A stretch of DNA of 64,000 nt, taken from an uncultured Oscillospiraceae bacterium (GTDB taxonomy: Bacteria; Bacillota; Clostridia; Oscillospirales; Oscillospiraceae). The stretch is taken from the NCBI GenBank assembly GCA_934661735.1, contig CAKUJN010000001.1, forward strand, positions 1-64,000. Reading direction: 5' to 3'. Of this stretch, positions 1 through 11,419 are shown one piece after another. Under the pieces are notes generated by a model. That model saw only the letters and a program-made list of their open reading frames with translations, did not search any database and was not told the origin of the DNA. The translations under genes were made by a program, and so were the position numbers. How positions within the stretch are numbered: position 1 is the first letter of the stretch; every line of letters starts with the position of its first letter.

Positions 1-362
1 ACCTTGAGATGCCCCTGCGTCAGCGCGTTGAGCTGATTGCAAAGGAAGTCTACGGCGCTGACGGCGTCGACTGGGCGCCTCTGGCGGTCCAGAAGGCCGA
101 GCGCTTTGAGTCCGACCCGAAGTACAAGGATTACTGCACCATGATGGTCAAGACCCATCTGTCCCTGTCCGACGACCCCACGAAGAAGGGCGAGCCGAAG
201 GGCTGGCGTCTGTCGGTGCGCGACATCCTCGAGTATGGCGGCGCGAAGTTCCTCTGCCCGATGGCCGGCACCATCTCCATGATGCCCGGCACCGCGGCCG
301 ATCCGGCCTATCGCCGCATCGACGTGGACACCGAGACCGGCAAGGTCAGCGGCCTGTTCTAA
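1..362 (+). CDS. fhs: Formate--tetrahydrofolate ligase, C-terminal part
   Basis: The window opens inside this gene; the frame is open from base 3 and about 119 residues are visible. The tail, with [18 protein letters not shown] followed by [14 protein letters not shown], is the conserved C-terminus of formyl-THF synthetase. The enzyme makes 10-formyl-THF from formate, THF and ATP, the entry step of the methyl branch of the Wood-Ljungdahl pathway. It is followed on the same strand by fchA and folD, the next two steps of that branch. The ATG at 9 is internal, not a start. Recognition is firm although the P-loop and the rest of the enzyme lie outside the window. Confidence 0.93.
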   Translation, partial: LEMPLRQRVELIAKEVYGADGVDWAPLAVQKAERFESDPKYKDYCTMMVKTHLSLSDDPTKKGEPKGWRLSVRDILEYGGAKFLCPMAGTISMMPGTAADPAYRRIDVDTETGKVSGLF

Positions 363-392
363 GCAGAATCAGGTATATAGCACCGGAGCATG

Positions 393-425
393 GGGAGGCG
401 GCGGAATTCCGCCGCCTCCCGTTTG
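393..425 (+). terminator. Hairpin after fhs
   Basis: A perfect 12-bp GC-rich stem (393-404 with 409-420) with an AATT loop, followed only by GTTTGTC. It may end part of the fhs transcript or stabilise its 3' end; the following genes are in the same pathway, so read-through is likely. Confidence 0.55.
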
Positions 426-496
426 TCTGATGCGGAAAGTAAATTCGCCCTTGTTTTGTACAGGCGGAAAACTCAAAATTACAGGAGAAAGATTCC

Positions 497-1120
497 ATGG
501 ATATGACGACAAAATCCTGCCGTGAGTTTGTCACGGTTCTGGCCTCCAGCGAGCCTGCTCCGGGCGGCGGCGGCGCAAGCGCGCTGGTCGCGGCGCTGGG
601 CACGGCGCTGGGCAACATGGTCGGTTCGCTGACCGTGGGCAAGAAGAAGTACGCCGACGTCGAGGAGGAGATCATCGCCCTCAAGGCAAAGTGCGACGCG
701 CTTCAGAACGAGCTGCTGGATCAGGTTCCCGCCGACGCGGAGGGCTTTGTGCCGCTGGCAAAGGCCTACGGCATCCCCAAAGACGATCCCAGCCGTCCCG
801 AGATTCTGGAAAAAGCCACCATCACGGCCTGCCAGGTCCCGATGCACATCATGGAGCTGTGCTGTGAGGCGCTTGACGCCATCGCGGTATTCGCGGCGAA
901 GGGCTCGCGCCTTGCCGTCTCCGACGCGGGCTGCGGCGCGGCGATTGTAAAGTCGGCGCTTCAGGCGGCGTCGCTCAACGTGTTCATCAACACAAAGACG
1001 CTTCAAAACCGCGAGGTTGCGGAGGAAATGAACGCAAAGTGCCTCGGCATGCTGGATAAATACGGCAGGCTGGCCGATGAGATCTTTGAGTCGGTCAAGG
1101 CCGGCTTCTTCAATAAGTAA
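497..1120 (+). CDS. fchA: Methenyltetrahydrofolate cyclohydrolase (cyclodeaminase/cyclohydrolase family)
   Basis: 207 aa, soluble, of the formiminotransferase-cyclodeaminase C-domain family (FchA). The N-terminal glycine-rich signature APGGGGASALVAALG (about residues 21-35) is the family hallmark. It would interconvert 5,10-methenyl-THF and 10-formyl-THF in the cytoplasm. The start at 497 has an AGGAGA site nine bases upstream (481-487). It lies between fhs and folD, 12 bases before folD. A dedicated cyclohydrolase fits the neighbouring FolD, which lacks the residues needed for that activity. The family also includes glutamate formiminotransferase-linked cyclodeaminases, but the context favours the acetogenic role. 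Confidence 0.88.
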   Translation: MDMTTKSCREFVTVLASSEPAPGGGGASALVAALGTALGNMVGSLTVGKKKYADVEEEIIALKAKCDALQNELLDQVPADAEGFVPLAKAYGIPKDDPSRPEILEKATITACQVPMHIMELCCEALDAIAVFAAKGSRLAVSDAGCGAAIVKSALQAASLNVFINTKTLQNREVAEEMNAKCLGMLDKYGRLADEIFESVKAGFFNK

Positions 1121-1132
1121 GGAGAGAGAAAA

Positions 1133-2011
1133 ATGGCAAAGTTACTGCTTGGCAAGGAAGTTACCGCCGCAATGAACGAAAAGCTTCAGACGCGCGTTGC
1201 GGCTCTGAAGGAAAAGGGCGTCAGCCCGAAGCTGGCAATTGTCCGCTGCGGCGAGAACCCCTCCGACCTGTCGTATGAAAAGGGCGCGACCGCCCGCGCC
1301 GAGCTGATCGGCGTTGAGGTCGTCAAGTTCGTTCTGCCTGAGGATGTCTCCAAGGAGGCTCTGCTGGCTCAGATTGACGCGATCAACGCGGACGAGTCCA
1401 TTCATGGCTGTCTGATGTTCCGGCCGCTGCCGAAGCACCTGAAGGCCGACCAAGACGAAATCTGCAACCGCCTGTCCGCCGCCAAGGATGTGGACTGCAT
1501 GACCGACCTGTCCAACGCCGGTGTGTTTACCGGCAAGAAGCTGGGCTTTGCGCCCTGCACCCCGCAGGCATGCATGGAGATTCTGGATTACTACGGCATT
1601 GACTGCAAGGGCAAGAACGCTGTCGTCATCGGCCGCTCGCTGGTCGTCGGCAAGCCCGCTGCCATGATGCTGATGGCCAAAAACGCAACCGTCACCGTCT
1701 GCCACACCAAAACCGTGGACGTGGCCGGCATCGCGCGCAAGGCAGACATTCTGGTCTCCGCGGCGGGTGTCCTGAATAGCCTGACAAAGGACTATGTCTC
1801 TGAAAATCAGGTCGTCATCGATGTCTCCATCAACTGGGACCCCGAGAAGATCAACGCCAAGGGCGGCAAGGGCGGCATCGCGGGCGACGCGGTGTTCTCC
1901 GAGGTTGAGCCGGTTGTCGGCGCAATCACGCCGGTTCCCGGCGGCGTCGGCTCGGTCACGACGTCCGTGCTGATCGGCCATGTGGTCGATGCGGCGGAGC
2001 GCACGCTGTAA
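1133..2011 (+). CDS. folD: FolD-family methylene-THF dehydrogenase, cyclohydrolase site apparently lost
   Basis: 292 aa. The FolD fold is clear: KDVDC near residue 118, the nucleotide-binding region VVIGRSLVVGKPAAMML near 163-180, and TPVPGGVGSVT near the C-terminus. It oxidises or reduces 5,10-methylene/methenyl-THF with NAD(P). A gapless alignment from memory with E. coli FolD around LAIVRCGENP...LP puts Ala52 at the catalytic lysine (E. coli Lys54) and Phe96 at Gln98 of the QLPLP motif (here FRPLP); the Asp of KDVD is kept. Lys and Gln are needed for cyclohydrolysis, so the protein is probably a dehydrogenase only, with FchA supplying the other step. The start has an AGGAGAGAG site just upstream. 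Confidence 0.92.
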   Translation: MAKLLLGKEVTAAMNEKLQTRVAALKEKGVSPKLAIVRCGENPSDLSYEKGATARAELIGVEVVKFVLPEDVSKEALLAQIDAINADESIHGCLMFRPLPKHLKADQDEICNRLSAAKDVDCMTDLSNAGVFTGKKLGFAPCTPQACMEILDYYGIDCKGKNAVVIGRSLVVGKPAAMMLMAKNATVTVCHTKTVDVAGIARKADILVSAAGVLNSLTKDYVSENQVVIDVSINWDPEKINAKGGKGGIAGDAVFSEVEPVVGAITPVPGGVGSVTTSVLIGHVVDAAERTL

Positions 2012-2077
2012 GCAAGGTTACCTGTTCCGCCGCCGGATTTCCGGCGGCAGACGTTTATCCAAGAGGGAGTGAAAGCA

Positions 2078-3433
2078 ATGAAAGAGAAAATGAAGCGGCC
2101 GGAGTATGCCATCCGGCTGCTGTTCGGCGCGTTTACGCTGCTGGCGCTGCTGGCGGCGGTGCTGACGGCGCTGCTCTGCGGCGAGGACTTCTCCGGAATG
2201 CTGAACGGTCTGGGGGCGCTCTGCATCCGGTCCGGCCAGCTGACGAAAAGCTTTTTTGACGCAGGCTACGGCGGTTTTTCCGGCACATTTCTGAATGTCG
2301 CGCTGGTGTGCGCGGTGTGCCTCGGCCTCTACTGCCTGCCGGGCGCAAAGCCCGACGGCGTGTCGGTGCTGGCGTTTTTCCTGACGGCGGGCTTTTCGTT
2401 CTGGGGCATCACGATTCTCAGCGTCTGGTTTTCGTTCGCGGGCGTGGCGCTGTACTGTCTGGTGAAGAAAAAGCCGCTCGGCTCGCAGGCAAACGCGTGT
2501 TTGTTCACAACCGGCCTTGCGCCGCTGATCACCGAGCTGCTTACGCGCTATCCGTCGACGGATTCCGCCGCGGCTGGCGCTCTGACGCTGCACGGCGTGC
2601 TGCTGGCGCTGGCGGTTGGCCTGTTCATCGGCTTTATCCTGCCGGCGGGTCTGGCGCACAGCCCCCAGATGCACAAGGGCTATGACCTCTACTCTGCGGC
2701 GGTGCCCATCGGCCTGACGGCCTTTTTCCTGCGCGCGCTGCTGTATAAGGTCCTTACGCCCGCGCCGCCCGAGTCGGCCGGCGTCGGCCTTGGAGACAGC
2801 TTCCCCGCGGTGAGCTTCGCGTTCTGCGGCGCGGTATTCGCGCTGGCGATTGTCTGCGGGCTGCTGCTGGGCGGCGGGAAGCAGTACGGCGCGCTGCTGC
2901 GCGATTCGGGTTATAACGCCGACTACGGCGCAAAATACGGCCCCGCGGCCGGTATCCTGAATTTCGGCGTATACGGCGTGTTTATCGTGCTGTATTACTG
3001 CGCTGTCGGCGCAAACTGGAACGCTGTAACGCTGGGCTGCGTGTTCTGCATGGTCTGCTGCTGCTTCAAGGGCAGCCATCCGCTGAATGTATGGCCGATC
3101 ATGGCGGGCTATGTCATCGCCTCGCTGCTTGCGCGGCTGATCTGTACCTATGTGACGGCGGCGGACTTCACGCTTTCGCTGAACGCGCAGGCGATTGTCG
3201 TCGGCCTGTGCTTTGCCAACGGCCTTTCGCCGGTGAGCGGCCGCTATGGCTGGCCGGCCGGCATTGCGTTCGGCATGGCGCACTATACGCTGGTGACGTG
3301 CGTGCCGCTGCTGCACGGCGGCTTCTGTCTGTATAACGGCGGCTTCACGGCGGCGTTTGTCTGCTTCCTGTTCGTTCCGGTTCTGGAGCATTTCTTCCGG
3401 ACGAAGGAGCAGCGTCTGGAGGCAAAAAAGTAA
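2078..3433 (+). CDS. DUF1576 family polytopic membrane protein
   Basis: 451 aa with about ten to twelve hydrophobic segments spread over the whole length and short charged loops; no signal peptide or enzymatic motif. The composition and motifs such as GFILPAGLAHSPQMHKGYDLY and FKGSHPLNVWPIM match what I recall of the DUF1576 family, whose function is not known. I chose ATG 2078 over the in-frame GTG 2069 because AGAGGGA (2062-2068) is then properly spaced. It follows folD by 66 bases and ends at a strong terminator, so it may be the last gene of the C1 operon. A transport role linked to folate or formate is possible but unsupported. Confidence 0.72.
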   Translation: MKEKMKRPEYAIRLLFGAFTLLALLAAVLTALLCGEDFSGMLNGLGALCIRSGQLTKSFFDAGYGGFSGTFLNVALVCAVCLGLYCLPGAKPDGVSVLAFFLTAGFSFWGITILSVWFSFAGVALYCLVKKKPLGSQANACLFTTGLAPLITELLTRYPSTDSAAAGALTLHGVLLALAVGLFIGFILPAGLAHSPQMHKGYDLYSAAVPIGLTAFFLRALLYKVLTPAPPESAGVGLGDSFPAVSFAFCGAVFALAIVCGLLLGGGKQYGALLRDSGYNADYGAKYGPAAGILNFGVYGVFIVLYYCAVGANWNAVTLGCVFCMVCCCFKGSHPLNVWPIMAGYVIASLLARLICTYVTAADFTLSLNAQAIVVGLCFANGLSPVSGRYGWPAGIAFGMAHYTLVTCVPLLHGGFCLYNGGFTAAFVCFLFVPVLEHFFRTKEQRLEAKK

Positions 3434-3448
3434 TCCAAAGCAGAAAAG

Positions 3449-3482
3449 GCCCGAAAGCATGGCTTTCGGGCCTTCTTGCAGC
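3449..3482 (+). terminator. Rho-independent terminator after the C1 cluster
   Basis: AAGGCCCGAAAGC pairs with GCTTTCGGGCCTT across an ATG loop, followed by a T-rich CTTGC. It closes the fhs-DUF1576 transcription unit. Confidence 0.8.
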
Positions 3483-3495
3483 TCATTTTTACAAT

Positions 3496-3690
3496 TTACG
3501 GCTCAATTTCACAGTTTTCAATCGCGAAATCGAGGAACAGATTGATCAGCTCATTGCGGCTGCGGCCGCTCTGCGCGGCGATTCTATCCAGATTTTCAAC
3601 GGTGTCCTCGCGAATTCGGATGGAGAAAATTTTATGACCATCCTCACCCTTGGGCCGCTTGTGTTTGATAATCAGCTTCTTATCCGACAT
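3496..3690 (-). CDS. Small ribbon-helix-helix (CopG/Arc-like) DNA-binding protein
   Basis: 64 aa. A basic N-terminus is followed by FSIRIREDTVENLDRIAAQSGRSRNELINLFLDFAI, the beta-strand, helix, turn, helix pattern of ribbon-helix-helix proteins (roughly residues 22-60, with SGRSRNELIN as the turn and second helix). Such dimers bind short palindromic operators. The start at 3690 has a GAGGTGG site. It is divergent from the 53-aa ORF at 3797, and the 106-bp spacer between them carries AACATA/TATGTT palindromes that could be its operator. It could be a stand-alone regulator or an antitoxin-like protein; no toxin is recognisable next to it. Confidence 0.78.
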   Translation of the reverse strand: MSDKKLIIKHKRPKGEDGHKIFSIRIREDTVENLDRIAAQSGRSRNELINLFLDFAIENCEIEP

Positions 3691-3705
3691 AAAACCACCT
3701 CACGT

Positions 3706-3782
3706 AACATATTTTATGTTTGCAATGGGCGTTCGGATATGGTATATAACATAATATGAATATAAACATGTTATTATGTTAT
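3706..3782. promoter_or_regulatory. AT-rich palindromic region, putative operator of the RHH protein
   Basis: The spacer between the divergent small genes has AACATA at 3706-3711 facing TATGTT at 3715-3720, and a perfect 10-bp inverted repeat ATAACATAAT (3746-3755) / ATTATGTTAT (3773-3782). The recurring AACATA half-site and strong AT bias in a GC-rich genome suggest an operator-promoter region serving both genes. Binding by the RHH protein is inferred from position. Confidence 0.55.
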
Positions 3783-3796
3783 CAAGAGGTGATATT

Positions 3797-3958
3797 ATGG
3801 CCAACTATCAGAAAATGTATGCGATTTTATGCGGTGCGGTAGCCAATGCGCTGGAGCGTCTGCCGTTTACGGCGGAAAATGTGCCGGCCAGATGGACGCT
3901 GGAGCGCGCCATGCAGCAGGCCGAGGAGATCTACATCCGCACGGCGGAGGACGAATAG
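3797..3958 (+). CDS. Small hypothetical protein (53 aa)
   Basis: Starts at ATG 3797 behind an AGAGGTGA site; an upstream in-frame ATG at 3776 lies inside the palindrome and lacks a site. The protein is acidic at its C-terminus and reads as two helices (YQKMYAILCGAVANALERL and LERAMQQAEEIYIRTAEDE). I do not recognise the family. The good ribosome site and the divergent pairing with the RHH gene support it as real. It ends just before the terminator shared with the ATP synthase operon. Confidence 0.6.
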   Translation: MANYQKMYAILCGAVANALERLPFTAENVPARWTLERAMQQAEEIYIRTAEDE

Positions 3959-3983
3959 GCGAGATGCGGCCGGCAGACGCAGA

Positions 3984-4017
3984 AAATCCCGCAGCCCAAC
4001 GGGCTGCGGGATTTTTG
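3984..4017. terminator. Bidirectional terminator between the 53-aa ORF and atpC
   Basis: AAAATCCCGCAGCCC pairs with GGGCTGCGGGATTTTT across a short AAC loop. A-tract on the left and T-tract on the right make it work in both directions for these convergent genes. Confidence 0.85.
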
Positions 4018-4028
4018 GAATGATGATA

Positions 4029-6692
<2,664 letters not shown>

Positions 6693-6706
6693 GTGCGCGC
6701 CTCCCT

Positions 6707-8218
6707 TCAGCCTGCGGCAAACTCTGCGCAGTAGGCGCTCAGAGCCTGCTTCAGCGTTTCTTCGTCCTCGGCCGAGAGCGCGCCCGTCGTGCGGATCGCC
6801 TTGAGCACATCAAAGGCGTTCTTGTCCAGATACGGATACAGGCCGCGCTCGAACGCGCGGATATCCCCGACGGCGACGTCCTTGAGATAGCCCTTGGTGA
6901 CGGCGTAGAGGATGCAGACCTGATGCGCCACGTCGATCGGCGCGCTGCGGTCCTGCTTGAGAACCTCCACGATGCGCTGGCCCTGATCCAGACGCTCGCG
7001 CGTATCGCGGTCAAGGTCCGAGCCAAACTGTGCAAAGCTTTGCAGCTCGCGGTACTGCGAGTACAGAAGCTTCAGATTGCCGGCGACCTTTTTCATCGCC
7101 TTGATCTGTGCGCTGCCGCCGACACGGGAGACGGAGATACCGGGGTTGACCGCCGGCATAACGCCCGCGTGGAACAGCTCGGTCTCCAGAAAAATCTGGC
7201 CGTCGGTGATGGAAATGACGTTTGTGGGGATATAGGCCGACACGTCGCCCGCCTGCGTTTCGATGATGGGCAGCGCGGTCAGCGAGCCGCCGCCGTATTC
7301 CGGCGCCATGCGCGCCGCGCGCTCAAGCAGTCTGGAGTGCAGATAGAATACGTCGCCAGGGTAGGCCTCACGTCCGGGCGGACGGCGGATCAGCAGAGAA
7401 AGCGCACGGTACGCGACGGCGTGCTTGCTCAGATCGTCGTAGATAATCAGGACGTCTTTGCCCTGCTTCATGAAATATTCGCCCATCGTGCAGCCGGAAT
7501 ACGGCGCGATGTACTGAAGCGGCGCAAGCTCGGACGCGGTTGCGGAGACGACAATGGTGTAATCCATTGCGCCGCCGGCCTCCAGCGTGCCAACCAGCTG
7601 CGCCACGGTCGAGCGCTTCTGGCCGATGGCAACGTAGATGCAGATGACGTCCTTGCCCTTCTGGTTCAGAATTGTGTCTACCGCGATGGCGGTCTTGCCG
7701 GTCTGGCGGTCGCCAATGATCAGCTCACGCTGGCCGCGGCCGATGGGGATCATTGAGTCGATGGCCTTGATACCGGTCTGAAGCGGCACGGTGACGGATT
7801 TTCTCTGGATAATACCTGGGGCAGGGGACTCAATCGGCGCAAATTCCTTTGTGTCGATGGGGCCCTTTGCGTCGATGGGCTGACCCAGCGCGTCCACGAC
7901 GCGGCCGATCAGCGCTTCGCCGACGGGGACGGAGACGACCTTGCCGGTACGCTTGACGGTGTCGCCCTCGCGGATGCCGTCGTCGCTGCCGAGCATGACG
8001 ATGGAGACGGAGTTTTCCTCCAGATTCTGCGCCATGCCGTATGCGCCGTTGGGGAATTCGACCAGCTCGTTGACCATGCACTTTTCAAGACCTGCGGCGC
8101 GGGCAATGCCGTCGCCGATCAGGATGACCGTGCCGGTCTCAGACTGGTTGATTTTTGTTTCATAGTGCTTGATCTGCGAACGGATGATTTTGGATATTTC
8201 TTCCGGTCTGAGTTCCAT
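6707..8218 (-). CDS. atpA: F1 ATP synthase alpha subunit
   Basis: 503 aa, normal length. N-terminal beta barrel with [22 protein letters not shown]-loop [15 protein letters not shown] (about 169-183), and the alpha-specific C-terminal helical domain. It forms the non-catalytic nucleotide sites of F1. The ribosome site is a modest GGTGA upstream of ATG 8218. 28 bases downstream of atpH. Confidence 0.98.
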   Translation of the reverse strand: MELRPEEISKIIRSQIKHYETKINQSETGTVILIGDGIARAAGLEKCMVNELVEFPNGAYGMAQNLEENSVSIVMLGSDDGIREGDTVKRTGKVVSVPVGEALIGRVVDALGQPIDAKGPIDTKEFAPIESPAPGIIQRKSVTVPLQTGIKAIDSMIPIGRGQRELIIGDRQTGKTAIAVDTILNQKGKDVICIYVAIGQKRSTVAQLVGTLEAGGAMDYTIVVSATASELAPLQYIAPYSGCTMGEYFMKQGKDVLIIYDDLSKHAVAYRALSLLIRRPPGREAYPGDVFYLHSRLLERAARMAPEYGGGSLTALPIIETQAGDVSAYIPTNVISITDGQIFLETELFHAGVMPAVNPGISVSRVGGSAQIKAMKKVAGNLKLLYSQYRELQSFAQFGSDLDRDTRERLDQGQRIVEVLKQDRSAPIDVAHQVCILYAVTKGYLKDVAVGDIRAFERGLYPYLDKNAFDVLKAIRTTGALSAEDEETLKQALSAYCAEFAAG

Positions 8219-8246
8219 TCATTCACCAGCTTTCGGTTAGGTTCGA

Positions 8247-8786
8247 TTAAACAGCGGTATTTCTCAGCAGCTGCTGCACCTGTTCCAGATGCGAGGCCAC
8301 CGTGCCGTCCAGCTGACGGCCGGACAGCTCAAGCCGGACGCCGCCGATGACGGCAGGGTCCACGCGCGTTTGCAGCTCGATCTGCTTTCCGGTTACGGTC
8401 TCCAGCTTTTTTTGCAGCTGTCCGCGCAGCTCCGGTGTCAGCTCGACCGCCGTGACGGCGCAGACCTCGACAATGCCGTTGTCCGCGTTATAGCGGCGGC
8501 GGTATTCGCGTGCGCAGCCGGAAAGCTCGCGCAGCGTGCCGTTGTCGCACAGCAGCTTCATAAAGTTCAGAACATACGGATGCAGCTGCGCGCTCCATGC
8601 CTCGTCCAGAAGCCGCCGGCGCTCGTCCTTTGCAATCGACGGCGTGCAGAGCAGACGCAGATAGTCCGGATTCTCCGCCAGAATGGCGCAGACCATGTCC
8701 AGCTGCCGCAGAAGCTCACCGCTCAGCTGCTCGTCAAGGGCAAGCTCGTACAGCGCCCCGCCATAGGTTTTGGCCGTGCGCGTCAT
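8247..8786 (-). CDS. atpH: F1 ATP synthase delta subunit
   Basis: 179 aa. The N-terminal helical bundle begins TYGGALYELALDEQLSGELL and the C-terminal part has AVIGGVRLELSGRQLDGTVASHL in two adjoining stretches, the delta/OSCP signature. It joins the peripheral stalk (b subunits) to the top of the alpha/beta head. Its start overlaps the atpF stop as ATGA, so the two are translationally coupled. Confidence 0.95.
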   Translation of the reverse strand: MTRTAKTYGGALYELALDEQLSGELLRQLDMVCAILAENPDYLRLLCTPSIAKDERRRLLDEAWSAQLHPYVLNFMKLLCDNGTLRELSGCAREYRRRYNADNGIVEVCAVTAVELTPELRGQLQKKLETVTGKQIELQTRVDPAVIGGVRLELSGRQLDGTVASHLEQVQQLLRNTAV

Positions 8787-9286
8787 GATGCGTCACCCAG
8801 CTCGTCGATGAAGTCCTGAATCAGTCTTTCGTGGTCAGACTCTCGGATCTCCTTGCGGACGACCTTGGAGGCCAGCTCCACGGCAAGACCCGACAGCTCG
8901 CTCTTCATCTCATTGGCGGCTTTCTTCTTTTCCAGCGCGATGTCGCTGGCAGCCTTGGCCTTGATGGCGGAGGCCTCGCTCTTCGCGTCGGCGATCATGG
9001 CCTCGCTCTGTTCGCGGGCGTTCTGCATGGCGCGCGCGGTGATGGCCTCGGCCTCCTCCTTTGCCGTGGTCAGATGGGCCTCATAGCCGGCCTTTGCCGT
9101 GTCGGCGTCGTGACGCGCCTTTTCGGCCTCGTCATACATACCGTCCACCTCGGCCTGACGTTTGGCAAGGATTTCCTTGACGGGCTTGAAAAGGAATTTT
9201 TTGAACAGTGCAATCTGGATAAACAGATTGCAGATCTGCGCGATGGTTGTCCACGGCGCAAGCTCAACGAGGGACTGAAAATCCAT
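8783..9286 (-). CDS. atpF: F0 ATP synthase b subunit
   Basis: 167 aa. One N-terminal membrane segment (TTIAQICNLFIQIALFKKFL), then a long charged alanine/lysine/glutamate helix (ILAKRQAEVDGMYDEAEKAR onward) typical of the right-handed coiled coil of the peripheral stalk. Starts behind AAGGAGGA. Between atpE and atpH. Confidence 0.95.
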   Translation of the reverse strand: MDFQSLVELAPWTTIAQICNLFIQIALFKKFLFKPVKEILAKRQAEVDGMYDEAEKARHDADTAKAGYEAHLTTAKEEAEAITARAMQNAREQSEAMIADAKSEASAIKAKAASDIALEKKKAANEMKSELSGLAVELASKVVRKEIRESDHERLIQDFIDELGDAS

Positions 9287-9321
9287 GGGACAGTCCTCCT
9301 TCCAATGCGAAAATCAGCCGC

Positions 9322-9636
<315 letters not shown>

Positions 9637-10380
9637 TTACTCTGTTGCTGTGCGGATGAAGATCATCGTCAGCATACAGAATATAAATGCCTGCATGGCG
9701 CTGGAAAACCAGTCAAAGTAGAGCGAAAGCACGGCCGGAACGCCGACGGCAAGGAACGGAATGTTGCCCAGCAGTGTGCCCAGAAAGCCGGGGAGCAGTC
9801 CGAACAGCGCGTGATTCGCCAGAATCAGCGCCGCGTAGACCAGCGAGCTGATGACCATGCCGGACAGAACGTTGCCGAAGTGACGGAACGACATGGAGAT
9901 GGGCTTGAAAACCTCACCCAGAACGTTGAACGGAGCCATCAGGAAAACAGGGTCGCAGAAGCCCTTGAGATAGCCGCCGAAGCCGTTGGTTTTGATTTTG
10001 TAATAGGTGATCAGCACGAACACAACCAGCGCCCAGCCGAGCAGGACCGAAACGTCCGCCGTCGGCGCCCAGAAGCCGAGCAGCGAGGCAAGGCTTGAGC
10101 CGAGCGAAAGCGCAAAAATTGCGGAAATGAACGGCACCATGTGCATCCATTGCTCGCCCATGTTGCTGCGGACGAAGTTTTCGGCGGTCATGACGATCTT
10201 TTCGGCGATGGCCTGTCGTTTGGAGATGTTTTTGACCTTGAGATCATGCGTCAGCCAGACGCACAGCAGCGTCAGAATCAGCATGACGCCCCATGTGACG
10301 GTCATACTGGCCGTGACGGGAATGCCGCCGAGAATCGGAATGGTAAAGTAAACCGGCGCGCCGTGAATATTGACCTCCAT
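9637..10380 (-). CDS. atpB: F0 ATP synthase a subunit
   Basis: 247 aa with five to six membrane helices. The essential arginine sits in MSFRHFGNVLSGMV (about residue 170; most homologues have FRLFGN), and the C-terminal helix contains SAMQAFIFCMLTMIF. It forms the ion half-channels against the c ring. Its start overlaps the stop of the AtpI-like gene by one base. Confidence 0.96.
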   Translation of the reverse strand: MEVNIHGAPVYFTIPILGGIPVTASMTVTWGVMLILTLLCVWLTHDLKVKNISKRQAIAEKIVMTAENFVRSNMGEQWMHMVPFISAIFALSLGSSLASLLGFWAPTADVSVLLGWALVVFVLITYYKIKTNGFGGYLKGFCDPVFLMAPFNVLGEVFKPISMSFRHFGNVLSGMVISSLVYAALILANHALFGLLPGFLGTLLGNIPFLAVGVPAVLSLYFDWFSSAMQAFIFCMLTMIFIRTATE

Positions 10381-10799
10381 CAGTTTTCAGCCTCCTTCTG
10401 CTGCTTCTCCCGACGGGTGACGATTGCACGGCGCAGCATCAGCACCGGCTGCGGCACCAGAAACGGGACCAGTACGGCGATATAGTGAAAAAACGGAACG
10501 ACAATGCCGATGACAACCGCGAAAACCATCAGCATCATGCGCGCAAAATACGACGAGCGCAGACGCTTCTGCGCGACGGCGCGCGCGGTATCGTCGGTGC
10601 AGTCGGCGACCTTCTGCACGCGCAGGGCCAGCAGGAAAATGCTCAGCCACGCGAAAGCGCTCCCCCACAGCGCGCCGAGCGCGACCGTATAGTCGAAGCG
10701 GTGCAGCACGGCAAAGACGGCGCAGAGCGCGGCGTCGCAGACCAGAAGTCCGGCCGCGACAAAGGTCAACTCGGTGCGAATGGATTTGGTCAGCTTCAT
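10380..10799 (-). CDS. AtpI-like membrane protein (ATP synthase I family)
   Basis: 139 aa with four hydrophobic segments (about 10-30, 38-58, 83-100, 104-118) and a basic C-terminal tail. Size, topology and position between the AtpZ-like gene and atpB match the ATP synthase I family, which helps assemble the c ring. Sequence signatures in this family are weak, so the call rests largely on context. One-base overlap with atpB and 18 bases from the upstream gene suggest tight co-translation. Confidence 0.75.
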   Translation of the reverse strand: MKLTKSIRTELTFVAAGLLVCDAALCAVFAVLHRFDYTVALGALWGSAFAWLSIFLLALRVQKVADCTDDTARAVAQKRLRSSYFARMMLMVFAVVIGIVVPFFHYIAVLVPFLVPQPVLMLRRAIVTRREKQQKEAEN

Positions 10800-10817
10800 G
10801 ATTGACCTCGATTCTGT

Positions 10818-11081
10818 TCACAGATGCTCGTTGAACGAGCGTCCGTGCGGTTTTTTCTCCTGCTTTTCATCGGCAAGCAGCTGCCGCACCATGCGGTATG
10901 CGCTGGAAAACGCGGTAATCAGCCCCACAACGATGGCCGTGACCATGACCCAACTGCCCCAGCCAAGGCGCGTCTGCGCCAGATGTGCCAGCCATGCCAG
11001 CACCAGCGGCGGCGTGATAATGGTCACGCCAAGCTGACCGACCAGCATGACGCCCTTGATGATCTGTTGCAGAGCCTGCAT
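10818..11081 (-). CDS. AtpZ/AtpI-like small membrane protein, first gene of the atp operon
   Basis: 87 aa, two membrane helices (about 10-32 and 42-64) with the GSWVMVTAIVVGLITAFSSA segment and a charged tail, as in AtpZ-type proteins (putative Ca2+/Mg2+ or assembly factor of F0F1). Starts after GGCAGGAGG. A promoter lies about 70-95 bases upstream, so this is the first gene of the ten-gene operon. Confidence 0.75.
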   Translation of the reverse strand: MQALQQIIKGVMLVGQLGVTIITPPLVLAWLAHLAQTRLGWGSWVMVTAIVVGLITAFSSAYRMVRQLLADEKQEKKPHGRSFNEHL

Positions 11082-11147
11082 ATCCGGCCTCCTGCCTGAT
11101 ACGGTGTTGCATGATTTTCACAAAAGTGATTTTGCCTATCACGGAAA

Positions 11148-11176
11148 ATTCTATCATAGCGCGGAAAAATTCGCAA
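11148..11176 (-). promoter_or_regulatory. Promoter of the ATP synthase operon
   Basis: On the minus strand TTGCGA (11176-11171), a 17-base spacer and TAGAAT (11153-11148), about 67 bases before the first start codon. The rest of the 338-base gap (11082-11419) holds an AT-rich stretch and the palindrome at 11362. Confidence 0.65.
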
Positions 11177-11361
11177 TAGACAAAAAGACGGGATTGCGCG
11201 AATTTCGGGACGAATTTGGGAGTGGAAAACAGCAATATGCTGTGTTAAAATAACTGCGGCGGCGCGCCTCGGGCAATCGGGGCGTTAAAATGCATGATTC
11301 TGGAAATTACAAACGTTTTTCCGAGGATATCCACAGAATTTTCAGTAAATGATGCGCTTTT

Positions 11362-11377
11362 GTTAAGAATTCTTAAC
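11362..11377. promoter_or_regulatory. 16-bp perfect palindrome upstream of the small-protein pair
   Basis: GTTAAGAATTCTTAAC, 42 bases before the start at 11420. A perfect AT-rich palindrome in this GC-rich genome at this place suggests an operator; no T-tract follows, so it is not a terminator. Confidence 0.45.
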
Positions 11378-11419
11378 GCGCTGCTGCCGCCCAGAACAAC
11401 ATAAACGGGAGCGGAGAAA

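Noticed and set aside
11320-11345. GATATCCACAGAA resembles a DnaA box (TTATCCACA) upstream of 11420
   Set aside because: A single imperfect match with no cluster and no dnaA/dnaN nearby; not evidence of an origin.
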